From: Streptomyces sp. TRM49041
GTDB taxonomy: Bacteria; Actinomycetota; Actinomycetes; Streptomycetales; Streptomycetaceae
Length of the DNA stretch: 64,000 nt
Reading direction: 5' to 3'
Assembly (NCBI RefSeq): GCF_008271805.1
Contig: NZ_VSRY01000140.1
Span: forward strand, 1-64,000
Position 1 is the first letter of the stretch; each line of letters begins with the position of its first letter. Position numbers and translations under genes: made by a program. This document shows positions 33,883 through 42,216 of the stretch, one piece after another. The notes below the pieces were generated by a model. The model was not told the DNA's origin, searched no databases, and worked only from the letters and a program-made list of their open reading frames with translations.

Positions 33883-34575
33883 ATGACGATGTCACGCCTC
33901 ATACGGCGCCGCCGCCCGGCGCGCCGAGCCGCCCGCCTCACCGGCATCTTCCTGGCCGCAGCCGCCGGGCTCGCCCTCGGCGCCTCGCCCGCCGCGGCCG
34001 CCGACCAGCCGACCCGCCAGGAGCTGACGGGCGACTGCGCGTCGGGCCTCGGGAAATGCACCTTCAACGAGCCCGTGCTCGGCGAGGCGTACCTGGGGGA
34101 GTTCCGCCAGGTCTCGGACTCCCTCTACAACTGCAGTACCTCGGACGCCACCCAGACCATGAGCTGGTCCGACTCGGTCGGCTCCACCGACTCCGTGGGC
34201 GTCTCGGTCACCGCGGGCGGCAAGATCGCGGGCCTCGTCGACCTCAGCGTAACGGCGACTTACGGCCATACTTGGTCCAGCACCCACACCGAGGGCAGCT
34301 CCCTCCACATGACCGTCAGGCCCGGTGAGGTCGGCTGGATCTCCCGCGCCCAGGTCATGCAGCGGGTCTCCGGCACCTGGCAGACCCACTACGACAGCCC
34401 CAAGTGGGGGCACTACTACTGGTTCTGGAAGGACACCATCACCGGGCCCGCCAAGAACGGGACGGACGGGAAGAACAACGTCGTGGTCGTCAAGACCCGC
34501 AAGATGACCGCCGACGAGCGGCGTTCCTGCGGGTCCGACGACCACGAGGGGCGGGCCTTCGCCGAGGCCCGCTGA
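33883..34575 (+). CDS. Secreted beta-rich protein, possible aerolysin-like fold
   Basis: 230 residues. A signal peptide with Arg-rich n-region ends at ASPAAAADQP, so the mature protein has about 190 residues. The mature part has a short Cys-containing head (GDCASGLGKCTFNE), then Ser/Thr-rich alternating strands (SVGVSVTAGGKIAGLVDLSV, ATYGHTWSSTHTEGSS) and a turn of the VRPGEVGWI type. This resembles the membrane-insertion hairpin and following strand of ETX/MTX2-aerolysin proteins. No established family can be assigned from sequence alone. It is transcribed away from the TetR gene. Confidence 0.7.
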   Translation: MTMSRLIRRRRPARRAARLTGIFLAAAAGLALGASPAAAADQPTRQELTGDCASGLGKCTFNEPVLGEAYLGEFRQVSDSLYNCSTSDATQTMSWSDSVGSTDSVGVSVTAGGKIAGLVDLSVTATYGHTWSSTHTEGSSLHMTVRPGEVGWISRAQVMQRVSGTWQTHYDSPKWGHYYWFWKDTITGPAKNGTDGKNNVVVVKTRKMTADERRSCGSDDHEGRAFAEAR

Positions 34576-34684
34576 CCAGGTGACGGTCACCTGTTGATCA
34601 GGCGGATCGCGGCTGTCGGGGAGAGGGATTCGGCTGCTCCCGCCGCCGCTCGCCGAGATCCGGGGGCGGTCCGGGTGTCACACC

Positions 34685-34738
34685 GGCACCCGGCCGCCCT
34701 CCGGCACCCGGCCGCCCTCCGGCACCCGGCCGCCCTCC
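34685..34738. repeat. Three perfect 18-bp tandem repeats
   Basis: Three exact copies of ggcacccggccgccctcc between the convergent stops of the secreted-protein gene (34575) and cobIJ (34759). GC-rich and self-complementary enough to fold. Confidence 0.9.
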
Positions 34739-34758
34739 GGGCTCCGGCCGAAGAAGGG

Positions 34759-36288
34759 CTACGCCTCCGGGTACCTCCGGGGCGTCCACGCCACCGTGGT
34801 GCCGTCCGCCCGCCGCACCGCCCGGGTCTGCGACGAGCCGATCAGGAGCAGTGTGCGCATGTCGACCTCGGCCGGGTCCAGATCCACCAGCGCCAGCACC
34901 CGTACGGACTCCTCAGCGCCGCCCACGTCCCGCGCGACGACCACCGGCGTGTCCGGGGCGCGGTGCTCCAGGAGCAGCTCACGGGCCTTGGCGACCTGCC
35001 AGGTGCGGCTGCGGGAGCCCGGGTTGTAGAGGGCGAGCACCAGGTCGGCGGAGGCCGCCGCGCGCAGTCGCTCCGCGATGACCTCCCAGGGCTTGAGGCG
35101 GTCCGACAGCGAGATGGTGGCGTAGTCGTGGCCGAGCGGGGCGCCCGCCTTCGCCGCCGCCGCGTTCGCGGCCGTCACGCCCGGCAGTACGCGTACCGGC
35201 ACGTCCGCGTACTCCTCCCGCGACGCGACCTCCAGGACCGCCGTCGCCATGGCGAACACACCCGGGTCGCCGCCCGACACCACCGCCACGCGCCGCCCGC
35301 GCCGAGCCAGGTCCAGGGCGAATTCGGCGCGCTCCGACTCGACCTTGTTGTCGGAGCCGTGCCGCCGCTGGCCCGGCCGCACCGGAACCCGGTCCAGGTA
35401 CGTCGTGTAGCCCACCAGATCCGTCGCCGACGCCAGCGCGCCGCGCGTCTCGGGCGTCAGCCACCGGGGTCCCGCCGGGCCGGTGCCGACCACCAGGACC
35501 TCGCCCCGGCCGGCGGCGGGGGCGGCCGGTCCCGTGTCGACGCGGGACGGGAGCACCGCCACCGAGAAGTACGGCACCGAGTCCGGGTCCACGTCCGCCA
35601 GGGGCTCGGTGCGCTGACCCTCCATGGTGGCCCGCTCGACGTAGTGGGCGTCGTCCAGCCGGTCCGTACGCTCCAGGGCGCGGCGCACCGCGGGGAACGT
35701 GCGCCCCAGCTTCATCACCACCGCCGAGTCCGTCGCCGCCAGCCGGGCCGTCAGCTCCTCCTCCGGCAGCGTGCCCGGGATGATCGTCAGGATCTCCTCG
35801 GCCTCCACCAGCGGCTTGCCGATCGTCGCCGCGGCCGCGCTGACCGAGGTGACGCCCGGGACGACCTCCGTCCCGTAGCGGTGCGCCAGGCGCTTGTGCA
35901 TGTGCTGGTACGAGCCGTAGAAGAGCGGGTCGCCCTCCGCGAGGACGGCGACCGTCCGTCCGGCGTCCAGGTGCGCGGCCAGACGGGCCGACGCCTCCTC
36001 GTAGAAGTCGTTCAGCGCGCCTCGGTAGCCGCCCGGGTGGTCCGTCGTCTCCACCGTGAGCGGATACATGAGCCGCTCCTCGATGTGGTCGTCACGGAGG
36101 TGCTTCGCCGCTATGGAGCGGGCGATGGAGCGGCCGTGCCGGGCGCAGTGGTACGCCACGACGTCGGCCTCGGCGATGACCTCAGCCGCGCGGAGGGTCA
36201 TCAGCGACGGATCGCCGGGGCCGAGCCCGACGCCGTACAGCTTTCCGGTCCCGGCGGCCCCTGTTTCACGTGAAACCCGCGTGCTCAT
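34759..36288 (-). CDS. cobIJ: Fused precorrin-2 C20- and precorrin-3B C17-methyltransferase
   Basis: 509 residues from ATG 36288, which overlaps the cobH stop (ATGA). Residues about 15-245 are the CobI half (YGVGLGPGDPSLMTLRA, VAVLAEGDPLFYGSY). A short linker follows, then residues about 265-500 are the CobJ half (VVGTGPAGPRWLTPETRGAL, VVSGGDPGVFAMA, LVLALYNPGSRSR). Both are SAM-dependent tetrapyrrole methylases of the GDP/GGDPG type. The fusion is common in actinobacteria. A perfect parS is embedded at the N-terminus, encoding VSRET. Last gene of the cobG-cobH-cobIJ operon. Confidence 0.95.
   Translation of the reverse strand: MSTRVSRETGAAGTGKLYGVGLGPGDPSLMTLRAAEVIAEADVVAYHCARHGRSIARSIAAKHLRDDHIEERLMYPLTVETTDHPGGYRGALNDFYEEASARLAAHLDAGRTVAVLAEGDPLFYGSYQHMHKRLAHRYGTEVVPGVTSVSAAAATIGKPLVEAEEILTIIPGTLPEEELTARLAATDSAVVMKLGRTFPAVRRALERTDRLDDAHYVERATMEGQRTEPLADVDPDSVPYFSVAVLPSRVDTGPAAPAAGRGEVLVVGTGPAGPRWLTPETRGALASATDLVGYTTYLDRVPVRPGQRRHGSDNKVESERAEFALDLARRGRRVAVVSGGDPGVFAMATAVLEVASREEYADVPVRVLPGVTAANAAAAKAGAPLGHDYATISLSDRLKPWEVIAERLRAAASADLVLALYNPGSRSRTWQVAKARELLLEHRAPDTPVVVARDVGGAEESVRVLALVDLDPAEVDMRTLLLIGSSQTRAVRRADGTTVAWTPRRYPEA
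36263..36276. promoter_or_regulatory. parS site (ParB binding)
   Basis: Second exact GTTTCACGTGAAAC, within the first codons of cobIJ, 25 kb from the copy at 11140. Confidence 0.9.
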
Positions 36289-36926
36289 TCCGCCTCGCTC
36301 GCGATCGCGTTGACCGCGGCGGCCGCCATGGCGCTGCCACCGCGCCGGCCCCGTACGACGATGTGGTCGAGACCCAGGTCCGAGTCCGCCAGCGCGTCCT
36401 TGGACTCGGCGGCGCCGATGAACCCGACCGGGATGCCGAGCACGGCCGCCGGACGGGGCGCGCCGTCGCGGATCATCTCCAGGAGGCGGAACAGTGCGGT
36501 GGGCGCGTTGCCGATCGCCACGACCGAGCCCTCCATACGGTCCCGCCACAGCTCCATGGCGGCCGCGCTCCGCGTGGTGCCCAGCTCCGCGGCGAGGTCC
36601 GGCACGGACGGGTCGGAGAGCGTGCAGACCACGTCGTTGCCGGCGGGCAGCCGCTTACGGGTGACGCCGCTCGCGACCATCTGCGCGTCGCACAGGACCG
36701 GCGCGCCGGAACGGAGGGCGGCGCGGGCGCGGGACACGACCTGCGGGGTGTACGCGAGGTCGCGGACGAGGTCGACCATGCCGCAGGCGTGGATCATCCG
36801 CACGGCGACCTGGCTGACGTCGGCGGGCAGTCCCGCGAGATCCGCCTCGGCGCGGATCGTGGCAAAGGACTGGCGGTAGATCTCCGCCCCGTCCTTCTCG
36901 TAGTCGAACACTGTGCTCCCGCTCAT
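36285..36926 (-). CDS. cobH: Precorrin-8X methylmutase
   Basis: 213 residues from ATG 36926, overlapping the cobG stop (ATGA). It moves the C11 methyl to C12 to give hydrogenobyrinic acid. Landmarks: RQSFATIRAEADL at the start, RMIHACGMVDLVRDL with the catalytic His, VLCDAQMVASGVTRKRLP, AIGNAPTALFRLLE and GIPVGFIGAAESKDAL. Complete. Middle gene of a translationally coupled cobG-cobH-cobIJ operon. Confidence 0.96.
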   Translation of the reverse strand: MSGSTVFDYEKDGAEIYRQSFATIRAEADLAGLPADVSQVAVRMIHACGMVDLVRDLAYTPQVVSRARAALRSGAPVLCDAQMVASGVTRKRLPAGNDVVCTLSDPSVPDLAAELGTTRSAAAMELWRDRMEGSVVAIGNAPTALFRLLEMIRDGAPRPAAVLGIPVGFIGAAESKDALADSDLGLDHIVVRGRRGGSAMAAAAVNAIASEAE

Positions 36927-38203
36927 CTCTTCTGTACGTCGTCTCGGACGGTGATCTCGTACGTGCCGTCGCCGGTGGCCAGGGCGTCCACCCACGCGCC
37001 CTGCGGGTGACCGCAGCGGCGCTCGCAGCCCGACCAGTGGACGGGCAGGCCGTGTTCCAGGGGGCGTGCGTCCGCCCGTACGTCGGCCAGGGCCTTCCCG
37101 CAGCCCGGCCTGCCCGTGCAGGCGCTGACGCCGAGCCAGGGCGAGTCCGGGCGGGTGAGGTGGCCGGCTGCGTCCAGCGCCGCCAGCCGGGCCTCGGCCG
37201 CCGCGCGGTCGGGGAAGCCCGCCACGACGAAGCCGCGCCAGGGTGTGACCCGCACCTCGCCGCCCGGCTCCGGCTCCAGGGCGCGGAACTGGTCGCTGGT
37301 GACCCGCCCGAGCGGGGCCGTGACCGACACGGCGCGGTCGCCGACGAGGCCGGGCTCCGGCGGCGGCGCCACGGGGAGCGGCTCCGGGGCGGCGCGCTCC
37401 GCGGGCACGGCCGCCCGCTCCAGGTACTCCGTCACGTTCACGTCCTGCCCCGCCGGAAGTTCGGCCACCCGCCAGGCACCCGTGCCCGCGTCCCGGGCGG
37501 CCGCGAGGAACGCCTCGGCCGCCGCCAGCGCGGCGCGCGGCGCATCCGCCGCCGACACCCGCCACGCCCGGCCCCCGATCCGTACCAGAGCGTGGCCGTC
37601 CGGCTCTGCGAGCAACGTCACATCGCCGCCCAGGCCGGCCACATCGCCCCGCCCGTCGTCCACGGCGAACAGGAAGCGCCCCGAGAGCGCCGTCGTCCAC
37701 GCCTCGGCGCACAGCAGCGCGTCCAGCGTGCGCGCCCACAACCGCGCCTCCCCGTACGCCCGTCCGTCGAGGCCGGCGAGCGGCGACACCACCATGTTCC
37801 GTACACGTTCGTGTGCCGCCGAGGGCAGCAGTCCCGCGTCGGCGAGCAGCTCCGCGAGGGCGAGGCCGCAGTCGTCGGGGAGTCCGCGCAGGTCGATGTT
37901 GCCGCGCGAGGTGACCCCGAGCCGGCCGTCGCCGAGCCGGTCGGCCGCATCGGCCAGCGCATGGACCTGATCTGCCGTCAGGGTGCCTGTGGGGAGGCGG
38001 AGACGGGCCAGTCCGCCGTCGTCCGCGCCGTGCAGCCGCAGCGCGCCGGGGCAGGCGTCGCCACGGTGGCGTACGCGGTCGCTCTCCGGGTCCCGGCCGG
38101 GGGCGCGGCCGGGAGCGCGGTCCCGGTCCGGAGAGCGGTCCCGTATGGGAGTTTCGCCCCCGTTCCGGGGCTTTGATGAGCTGGGCGGCATGGCGGCGAG
38201 CAT
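36923..38203 (-). CDS. cobG: Precorrin-3B synthase (ring-contraction monooxygenase) CobG
   Basis: 426 residues; ATG 38203 is preferred because AGAGG lies about nine bases upstream, while ATG 38191 has none. Nitrite/sulfite-reductase-like protein with two half-domain repeats (LRLPTGTLTADQVHALA; VTAPLGRVTSDQFRAL) and a C-terminal 4Fe-4S/siroheme cysteine set (ACTGRPGCGKALAD ... GCERRCGHP). It uses O2 to hydroxylate C20, the hallmark of the aerobic route. A charged Arg/Asp-rich stretch of about 30 residues near the N-terminus looks disordered. First gene of its operon, divergent from cobN. Confidence 0.94.
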   Translation of the reverse strand: MLAAMPPSSSKPRNGGETPIRDRSPDRDRAPGRAPGRDPESDRVRHRGDACPGALRLHGADDGGLARLRLPTGTLTADQVHALADAADRLGDGRLGVTSRGNIDLRGLPDDCGLALAELLADAGLLPSAAHERVRNMVVSPLAGLDGRAYGEARLWARTLDALLCAEAWTTALSGRFLFAVDDGRGDVAGLGGDVTLLAEPDGHALVRIGGRAWRVSAADAPRAALAAAEAFLAAARDAGTGAWRVAELPAGQDVNVTEYLERAAVPAERAAPEPLPVAPPPEPGLVGDRAVSVTAPLGRVTSDQFRALEPEPGGEVRVTPWRGFVVAGFPDRAAAEARLAALDAAGHLTRPDSPWLGVSACTGRPGCGKALADVRADARPLEHGLPVHWSGCERRCGHPQGAWVDALATGDGTYEITVRDDVQKR

Positions 38204-38227
38204 ACGCGCAGCCTCTACTATGCAGAC

Positions 38228-38336
38228 GGCACAGGGTCCCAGGACCCTAGGGAGGAAGCCCGGTGCGAATCCGGCGCGGTCCCGCCACTGTGAGCCGGTC
38301 CCCACCAGGGCCCGGTGAGTCAGGAACTCCCGCCAC
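38228..38336 (+). promoter_or_regulatory. Cobalamin (AdoCbl) riboswitch upstream of cobN
   Basis: Conserved elements in order: a GGGTCC/GGACCC stem at 38234-38246, the core GGGAGGAAGCCCGGTGCGAA and GCCACTGTGAGC (to about 38294), and the 3' box GTGAGTCAGGAACTC (38315-38329). It runs in the cobN direction only. The leader ends about 50 bases before the cobN GTG, consistent with control of translation initiation by high B12. Boundaries are approximate. Confidence 0.9.
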
Positions 38337-38383
38337 CCACGACCACCCGGGGCGAGGACACCCCGAGGAAGGCCCGGCACGCC

Positions 38384-41300
38384 GTGATCCTGCTGCTGTC
38401 GCACTCCGACACCGACCTGCTGAGCGCCCGTGCGGCCGGCGGTCCCGTCGAGTACCGGTTCGCCAACCCCGCCCGCGTCCCCGTCGACGACCTGGCCGGG
38501 CTCCTCGACGGCGTCGACCTCGTCGTCGTACGCCTCCTCGGCGGCCTGCGTGCCTGGGAGGAGGGCATCGACCTGCTCAGGGCACAGGCCCGGCCGGTCG
38601 TCTTCCTGACCGGCGAACAGGCCCCCGACGCCCAGCTGATGGAGGCGTCCACCGTCCCCATCGGCGTCGCCACCGAGGCGCATGCCTACCTCGCGCACGG
38701 CGGACCGGACAATCTGGACCAGCTCGCCCGGTTCCTCTCCGACACGGTCCTCCTCACCGGCCATGGCTTCGAGCCCCCGGCGCCCGCCCCCACGTGGGGC
38801 CCGCTGGAGCGGGCGCCCCGGAGGACCGAGGCCGGCACCGACGCTCCGGCCGTCGCCGTGCTCTACTACCGCGCCCACCACATGAGCGGCAACACCGCCT
38901 TCGTCGGCGCCCTCTGCGACGCCATCGAGGACGCCGGCGGCCGGGCGCTCCCCCTGTACGTGGCTTCCCTCCGCGCCCCCGAGCCCGAGCTGCTCGAGCG
39001 GCTGCGCGGCGCCGACGCCGTCGTCACCACCGTCCTCGCGGCGGGTGGCACCAAGCCCGCCGAGGCGCAGGCGGGCGGTGACGAGGAGGCGTGGGACGCG
39101 GGCGCGCTCGCCCAGCTCGACGTGCCGGTCCTCCAGGCCCTGTGCCTGACCGGGTCGCGCGGCGCCTGGGAGGAGAACGACGAGGGGCTCTCCCCGCTGG
39201 ACGCCGCCAGCCAGGTCGCCGTGCCCGAGTTCGACGGGCGGCTCATCACCGTCCCGTTCTCCTTCAAGGAGATCGACGAGGACGGCCTGCCCGCGTACGT
39301 CGCCGACCCCGAGCGCGCGGCCCGCGTCGCCGGGATCGCCGTACGCCACGCCCGCCTCCGCCACATCCCGAACGCCGAGAAGCGCCTGGCGCTGGTCCTC
39401 TCCGCGTACCCGACCAAGCACTCCCGCATCGGCAACGCCGTCGGCCTCGACACCCCCGCGTCGGCCGTGGCCCTGCTGCGCCGCCTCCGCGAGGAGGGCT
39501 ACGACTTCGGGCCCGAGGAGGACATCCCCGGCCTGGTCTCCGGCGACGGCGACGAGCTGATCTACGCGCTGATCGAGGCCGGCGGCCACGACCAGGAGTG
39601 GCTCACCGAGGAGCAGCTCGCCCGTAATCCGGTCCGTATCCCGGCCGCCGACTACAAGCGCTGGTTCGCCACGCTCCCGGCGGAGCTGCGCGAGCAGGTG
39701 GAGGAGCACTGGGGCCCGCCGCCCGGCGAGATGTTCCTCGACCGGTCCCGTACCGCCGAAGGCGACCCGGACGGCGACATCGTGCTCGCCGCCCTCCGGC
39801 GCGGCAATCTGCTGGTCCTCATCCAGCCGCCGCGCGGCTTCGGCGAGAACCCGATCGCGATCTACCACGACCCGGACCTGCCGCCGTCCCACCACTACCT
39901 GGCCGCCTACCGCTGGATCGCCTCCTCGCGCGCGGACGGCGGTTTCGGCGCGGACGCCATGGTCCACCTGGGCAAGCACGGCAACCTGGAGTGGCTGCCC
40001 GGCAAGAACGCCGGCCTCTCGGCGGCGTGCGGCCCCGACGCGGCCCTCGGCGACCTGCCGCTGGTGTACCCGTTCCTGGTCAACGACCCGGGCGAGGGCA
40101 CCCAGGCCAAGCGCCGCGTCCACGCGACGCTCGTCGACCACCTGGTGCCGCCGATGGCGCGCGCCGACTCGTACGGCGACATCGCGCGCCTGGAGCAGCT
40201 GCTCGACGAGTACGCGCAGATCTCCTCCATGGACCCGTCGAAGCTCCCGGCGATCCGCGCGCAGATCTGGACCCTCATCCAGGCCGCCAGGCTCGACCAC
40301 GACCTCGGCCTGGAGGACCGGCCCGACGACGACGGCTTCGACGACTTCCTGCTGCACGTCGACGGATGGCTGTGCGAGGTCAAGGACGCGCAGATCAGGG
40401 ACGGTCTGCATGTCCTCGGCGGCGCCCCCACCGGCCCCGAGCGGGTCAACCTGGTCCTCTCCATCCTGCGCGCCCGCCAGATCTGGGGCGGCACACAGGC
40501 GCTGCCCGGGCTGCGCGAGGCGCTCGGCCTGGACGAGTCCGCCGCGACCCGCACGACGGCCGACGAGGCGGAGGCGAAGGCGCGCGCCCTGGTCGAGGCC
40601 ATGGAGGCGGCCGACTGGGACCCGGCGGCCGTGGGGTCCGTGGCGGAGGGGCACGGCCGCGCCGTGGCCGACATCCTGGACTTCGCCGCCCGGCAGGTCG
40701 TCCCGCGTCTCGCCGCGACGACGAACGAACTGGAACACGCGGTGCACGCCCTGAACGGCGGCTTCGTCCCGGCGGGCCCGTCCGGCTCCCCCCTGCGGGG
40801 CCTGGTGAACGTCCTGCCGACGGGCCGGAACTTCTACTCGGTCGACCCCAAGGCCGTACCGTCGCGCCTGGCCTGGGAGACCGGCCAGGCCCTGGCCGAC
40901 TCCCTCCTGGAGCGCTACCGCACCGACAACGGCGAGTGGCCCACCTCCGTCGGCCTGTCCCTCTGGGGCACCAGCGCGATGCGCACGAGCGGCGACGACG
41001 TGGCCGAGGCCCTGGCGCTGCTGGGCATCCGCCCGGTGTGGGACGACGCCTCGCGCCGTGTGACGGGCCTGGAGCCGGTCCCGGTGGCCGAACTGGGCCG
41101 CCCCCGCATCGATGTGACGCTCCGTATCTCGGGCTTCTTCCGGGACGCGTTCCCGCACACGGTCGCCCTGCTGGACGACGCGGTACGGCTGGCGGCGTCC
41201 CTGGACGAGCCGGACACGGACAACCACGTCCGCGCCCACACCCGGGCCGACCTGGCCGCCCATGGTGACGAACGCCGCGCCACGACCCGTATCTTCGGCT

Positions 41301-42016
41301 CGCGCCCGGGCACGTACGGTGCGGGTGTCCTCCAGCTCATCGACTCCCGCGACTGGCGCACCGATGCCGACCTGGCCGAGGTGTACACGGTGTGGGGCGG
41401 CTACGCGTACGGCCGCGGCCTGGACGGCCGCCCCGCGCGCGACGAGATGGAGACGGCGTACAAGCGCATCGCCGTGGCCGCCAAGAACACGGACACCCGC
41501 GAGCACGACATCGCCGACTCCGACGACTACTTCCAGTACCACGGCGGCATGGTGGCCACCGTACGCGCGCTGCGGGGCACGGCTCCCGAGGCGTACATCG
41601 GCGACTCGACGCGCCCGGAGACGGTGCGGACGAGGACCCTGGTGGAGGAGACGTCCAGGGTCTTCCGCGCTCGCGTGGTGAACCCGCGATGGATCGAGGC
41701 GATGCGCCGCCACGGCTACAAGGGCGCGTTCGAACTGGCGGCGACCGTCGACTACCTCTTCGGCTACGACGCCACGACCGGCGTGGTCGCCGACTGGATG
41801 TACGACAAGCTGACGGAGACGTACGTCCTGGACCCGGAGAACCGCGCCTTCCTCCAGGAGGCGAACCCCTGGGCCCTCCACGGCATCGCCGAGCGCCTCC
41901 TCGAAGCCGAGTCGCGCGGCATGTGGGCCAAGCCCGACCCGGCCGTCCTGGAGGCCCTGAAGCAGGTGTTCCTGGAGACCGAGGGCGACCTCGAAGGGGA
42001 GGACGACGGCGCCTGA
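38384..42016 (+). CDS. cobN: Cobaltochelatase large subunit CobN
   Basis: 1210 residues if started at GTG 38384 (GAGGAAGG upstream), giving the usual family N-terminus VILLLSHSDTDLLSARA. A longer in-frame GTG at 38315 lies inside the riboswitch and is rejected. Magnesium-chelatase-H-like architecture: VLYYRAHHMSGNTAFVGALC, PEFDGRLITVPFSFKE, AYPTKHSRIGNAVGLDTPAS, VHLGKHGNLEWLPGKNAGLS and DVTLRISGFFRDAFPHTV. It inserts cobalt into hydrogenobyrinate a,c-diamide with the CobS/CobT-type AAA partners, which are not in this window. Regulated by the preceding riboswitch. Confidence 0.95.
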   Translation: MILLLSHSDTDLLSARAAGGPVEYRFANPARVPVDDLAGLLDGVDLVVVRLLGGLRAWEEGIDLLRAQARPVVFLTGEQAPDAQLMEASTVPIGVATEAHAYLAHGGPDNLDQLARFLSDTVLLTGHGFEPPAPAPTWGPLERAPRRTEAGTDAPAVAVLYYRAHHMSGNTAFVGALCDAIEDAGGRALPLYVASLRAPEPELLERLRGADAVVTTVLAAGGTKPAEAQAGGDEEAWDAGALAQLDVPVLQALCLTGSRGAWEENDEGLSPLDAASQVAVPEFDGRLITVPFSFKEIDEDGLPAYVADPERAARVAGIAVRHARLRHIPNAEKRLALVLSAYPTKHSRIGNAVGLDTPASAVALLRRLREEGYDFGPEEDIPGLVSGDGDELIYALIEAGGHDQEWLTEEQLARNPVRIPAADYKRWFATLPAELREQVEEHWGPPPGEMFLDRSRTAEGDPDGDIVLAALRRGNLLVLIQPPRGFGENPIAIYHDPDLPPSHHYLAAYRWIASSRADGGFGADAMVHLGKHGNLEWLPGKNAGLSAACGPDAALGDLPLVYPFLVNDPGEGTQAKRRVHATLVDHLVPPMARADSYGDIARLEQLLDEYAQISSMDPSKLPAIRAQIWTLIQAARLDHDLGLEDRPDDDGFDDFLLHVDGWLCEVKDAQIRDGLHVLGGAPTGPERVNLVLSILRARQIWGGTQALPGLREALGLDESAATRTTADEAEAKARALVEAMEAADWDPAAVGSVAEGHGRAVADILDFAARQVVPRLAATTNELEHAVHALNGGFVPAGPSGSPLRGLVNVLPTGRNFYSVDPKAVPSRLAWETGQALADSLLERYRTDNGEWPTSVGLSLWGTSAMRTSGDDVAEALALLGIRPVWDDASRRVTGLEPVPVAELGRPRIDVTLRISGFFRDAFPHTVALLDDAVRLAASLDEPDTDNHVRAHTRADLAAHGDERRATTRIFGSRPGTYGAGVLQLIDSRDWRTDADLAEVYTVWGGYAYGRGLDGRPARDEMETAYKRIAVAAKNTDTREHDIADSDDYFQYHGGMVATVRALRGTAPEAYIGDSTRPETVRTRTLVEETSRVFRARVVNPRWIEAMRRHGYKGAFELAATVDYLFGYDATTGVVADWMYDKLTETYVLDPENRAFLQEANPWALHGIAERLLEAESRGMWAKPDPAVLEALKQVFLETEGDLEGEDDGA

Positions 42017-42216
42017 AGCTCACGGTCGGCGGTGCGGACAAGGAGCTGGGGTGCGAGGGCATCACGACACGCGTCCTGGAGGTGACGGAGGCGTACGGCG
42101 GACGCGGCAAGCGGCAAGCGGCACGCGGCAAGCGGACCCGGCCACGGTGACGAGGAGGGTCCGCACCCGGACCGGTTCGAGGTGACGGGCATCCGCTCGT
42201 GGCGGAGACTGCCTGC

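Noticed and set aside
34685..34738. 18-bp repeats as an attachment site or transposon end
   Set aside because: They are direct tandem copies between convergent stops, with no integrase, transposase or terminal inverted repeats nearby.
38315..38383. GTG start for cobN at 38315
   Set aside because: It lies in the conserved 3' box of the cobalamin aptamer, and the extra 23 residues are absent from the normal CobN N-terminus; GTG 38384 has a ribosome site.
36923..41881. A 1652-codon open frame on the minus strand covering cobG and the whole of cobN
   Set aside because: Only its last 426 codons encode a real protein (CobG). The rest is antisense to cobN, has the residue bias of a GC-rich shadow frame and no homology.
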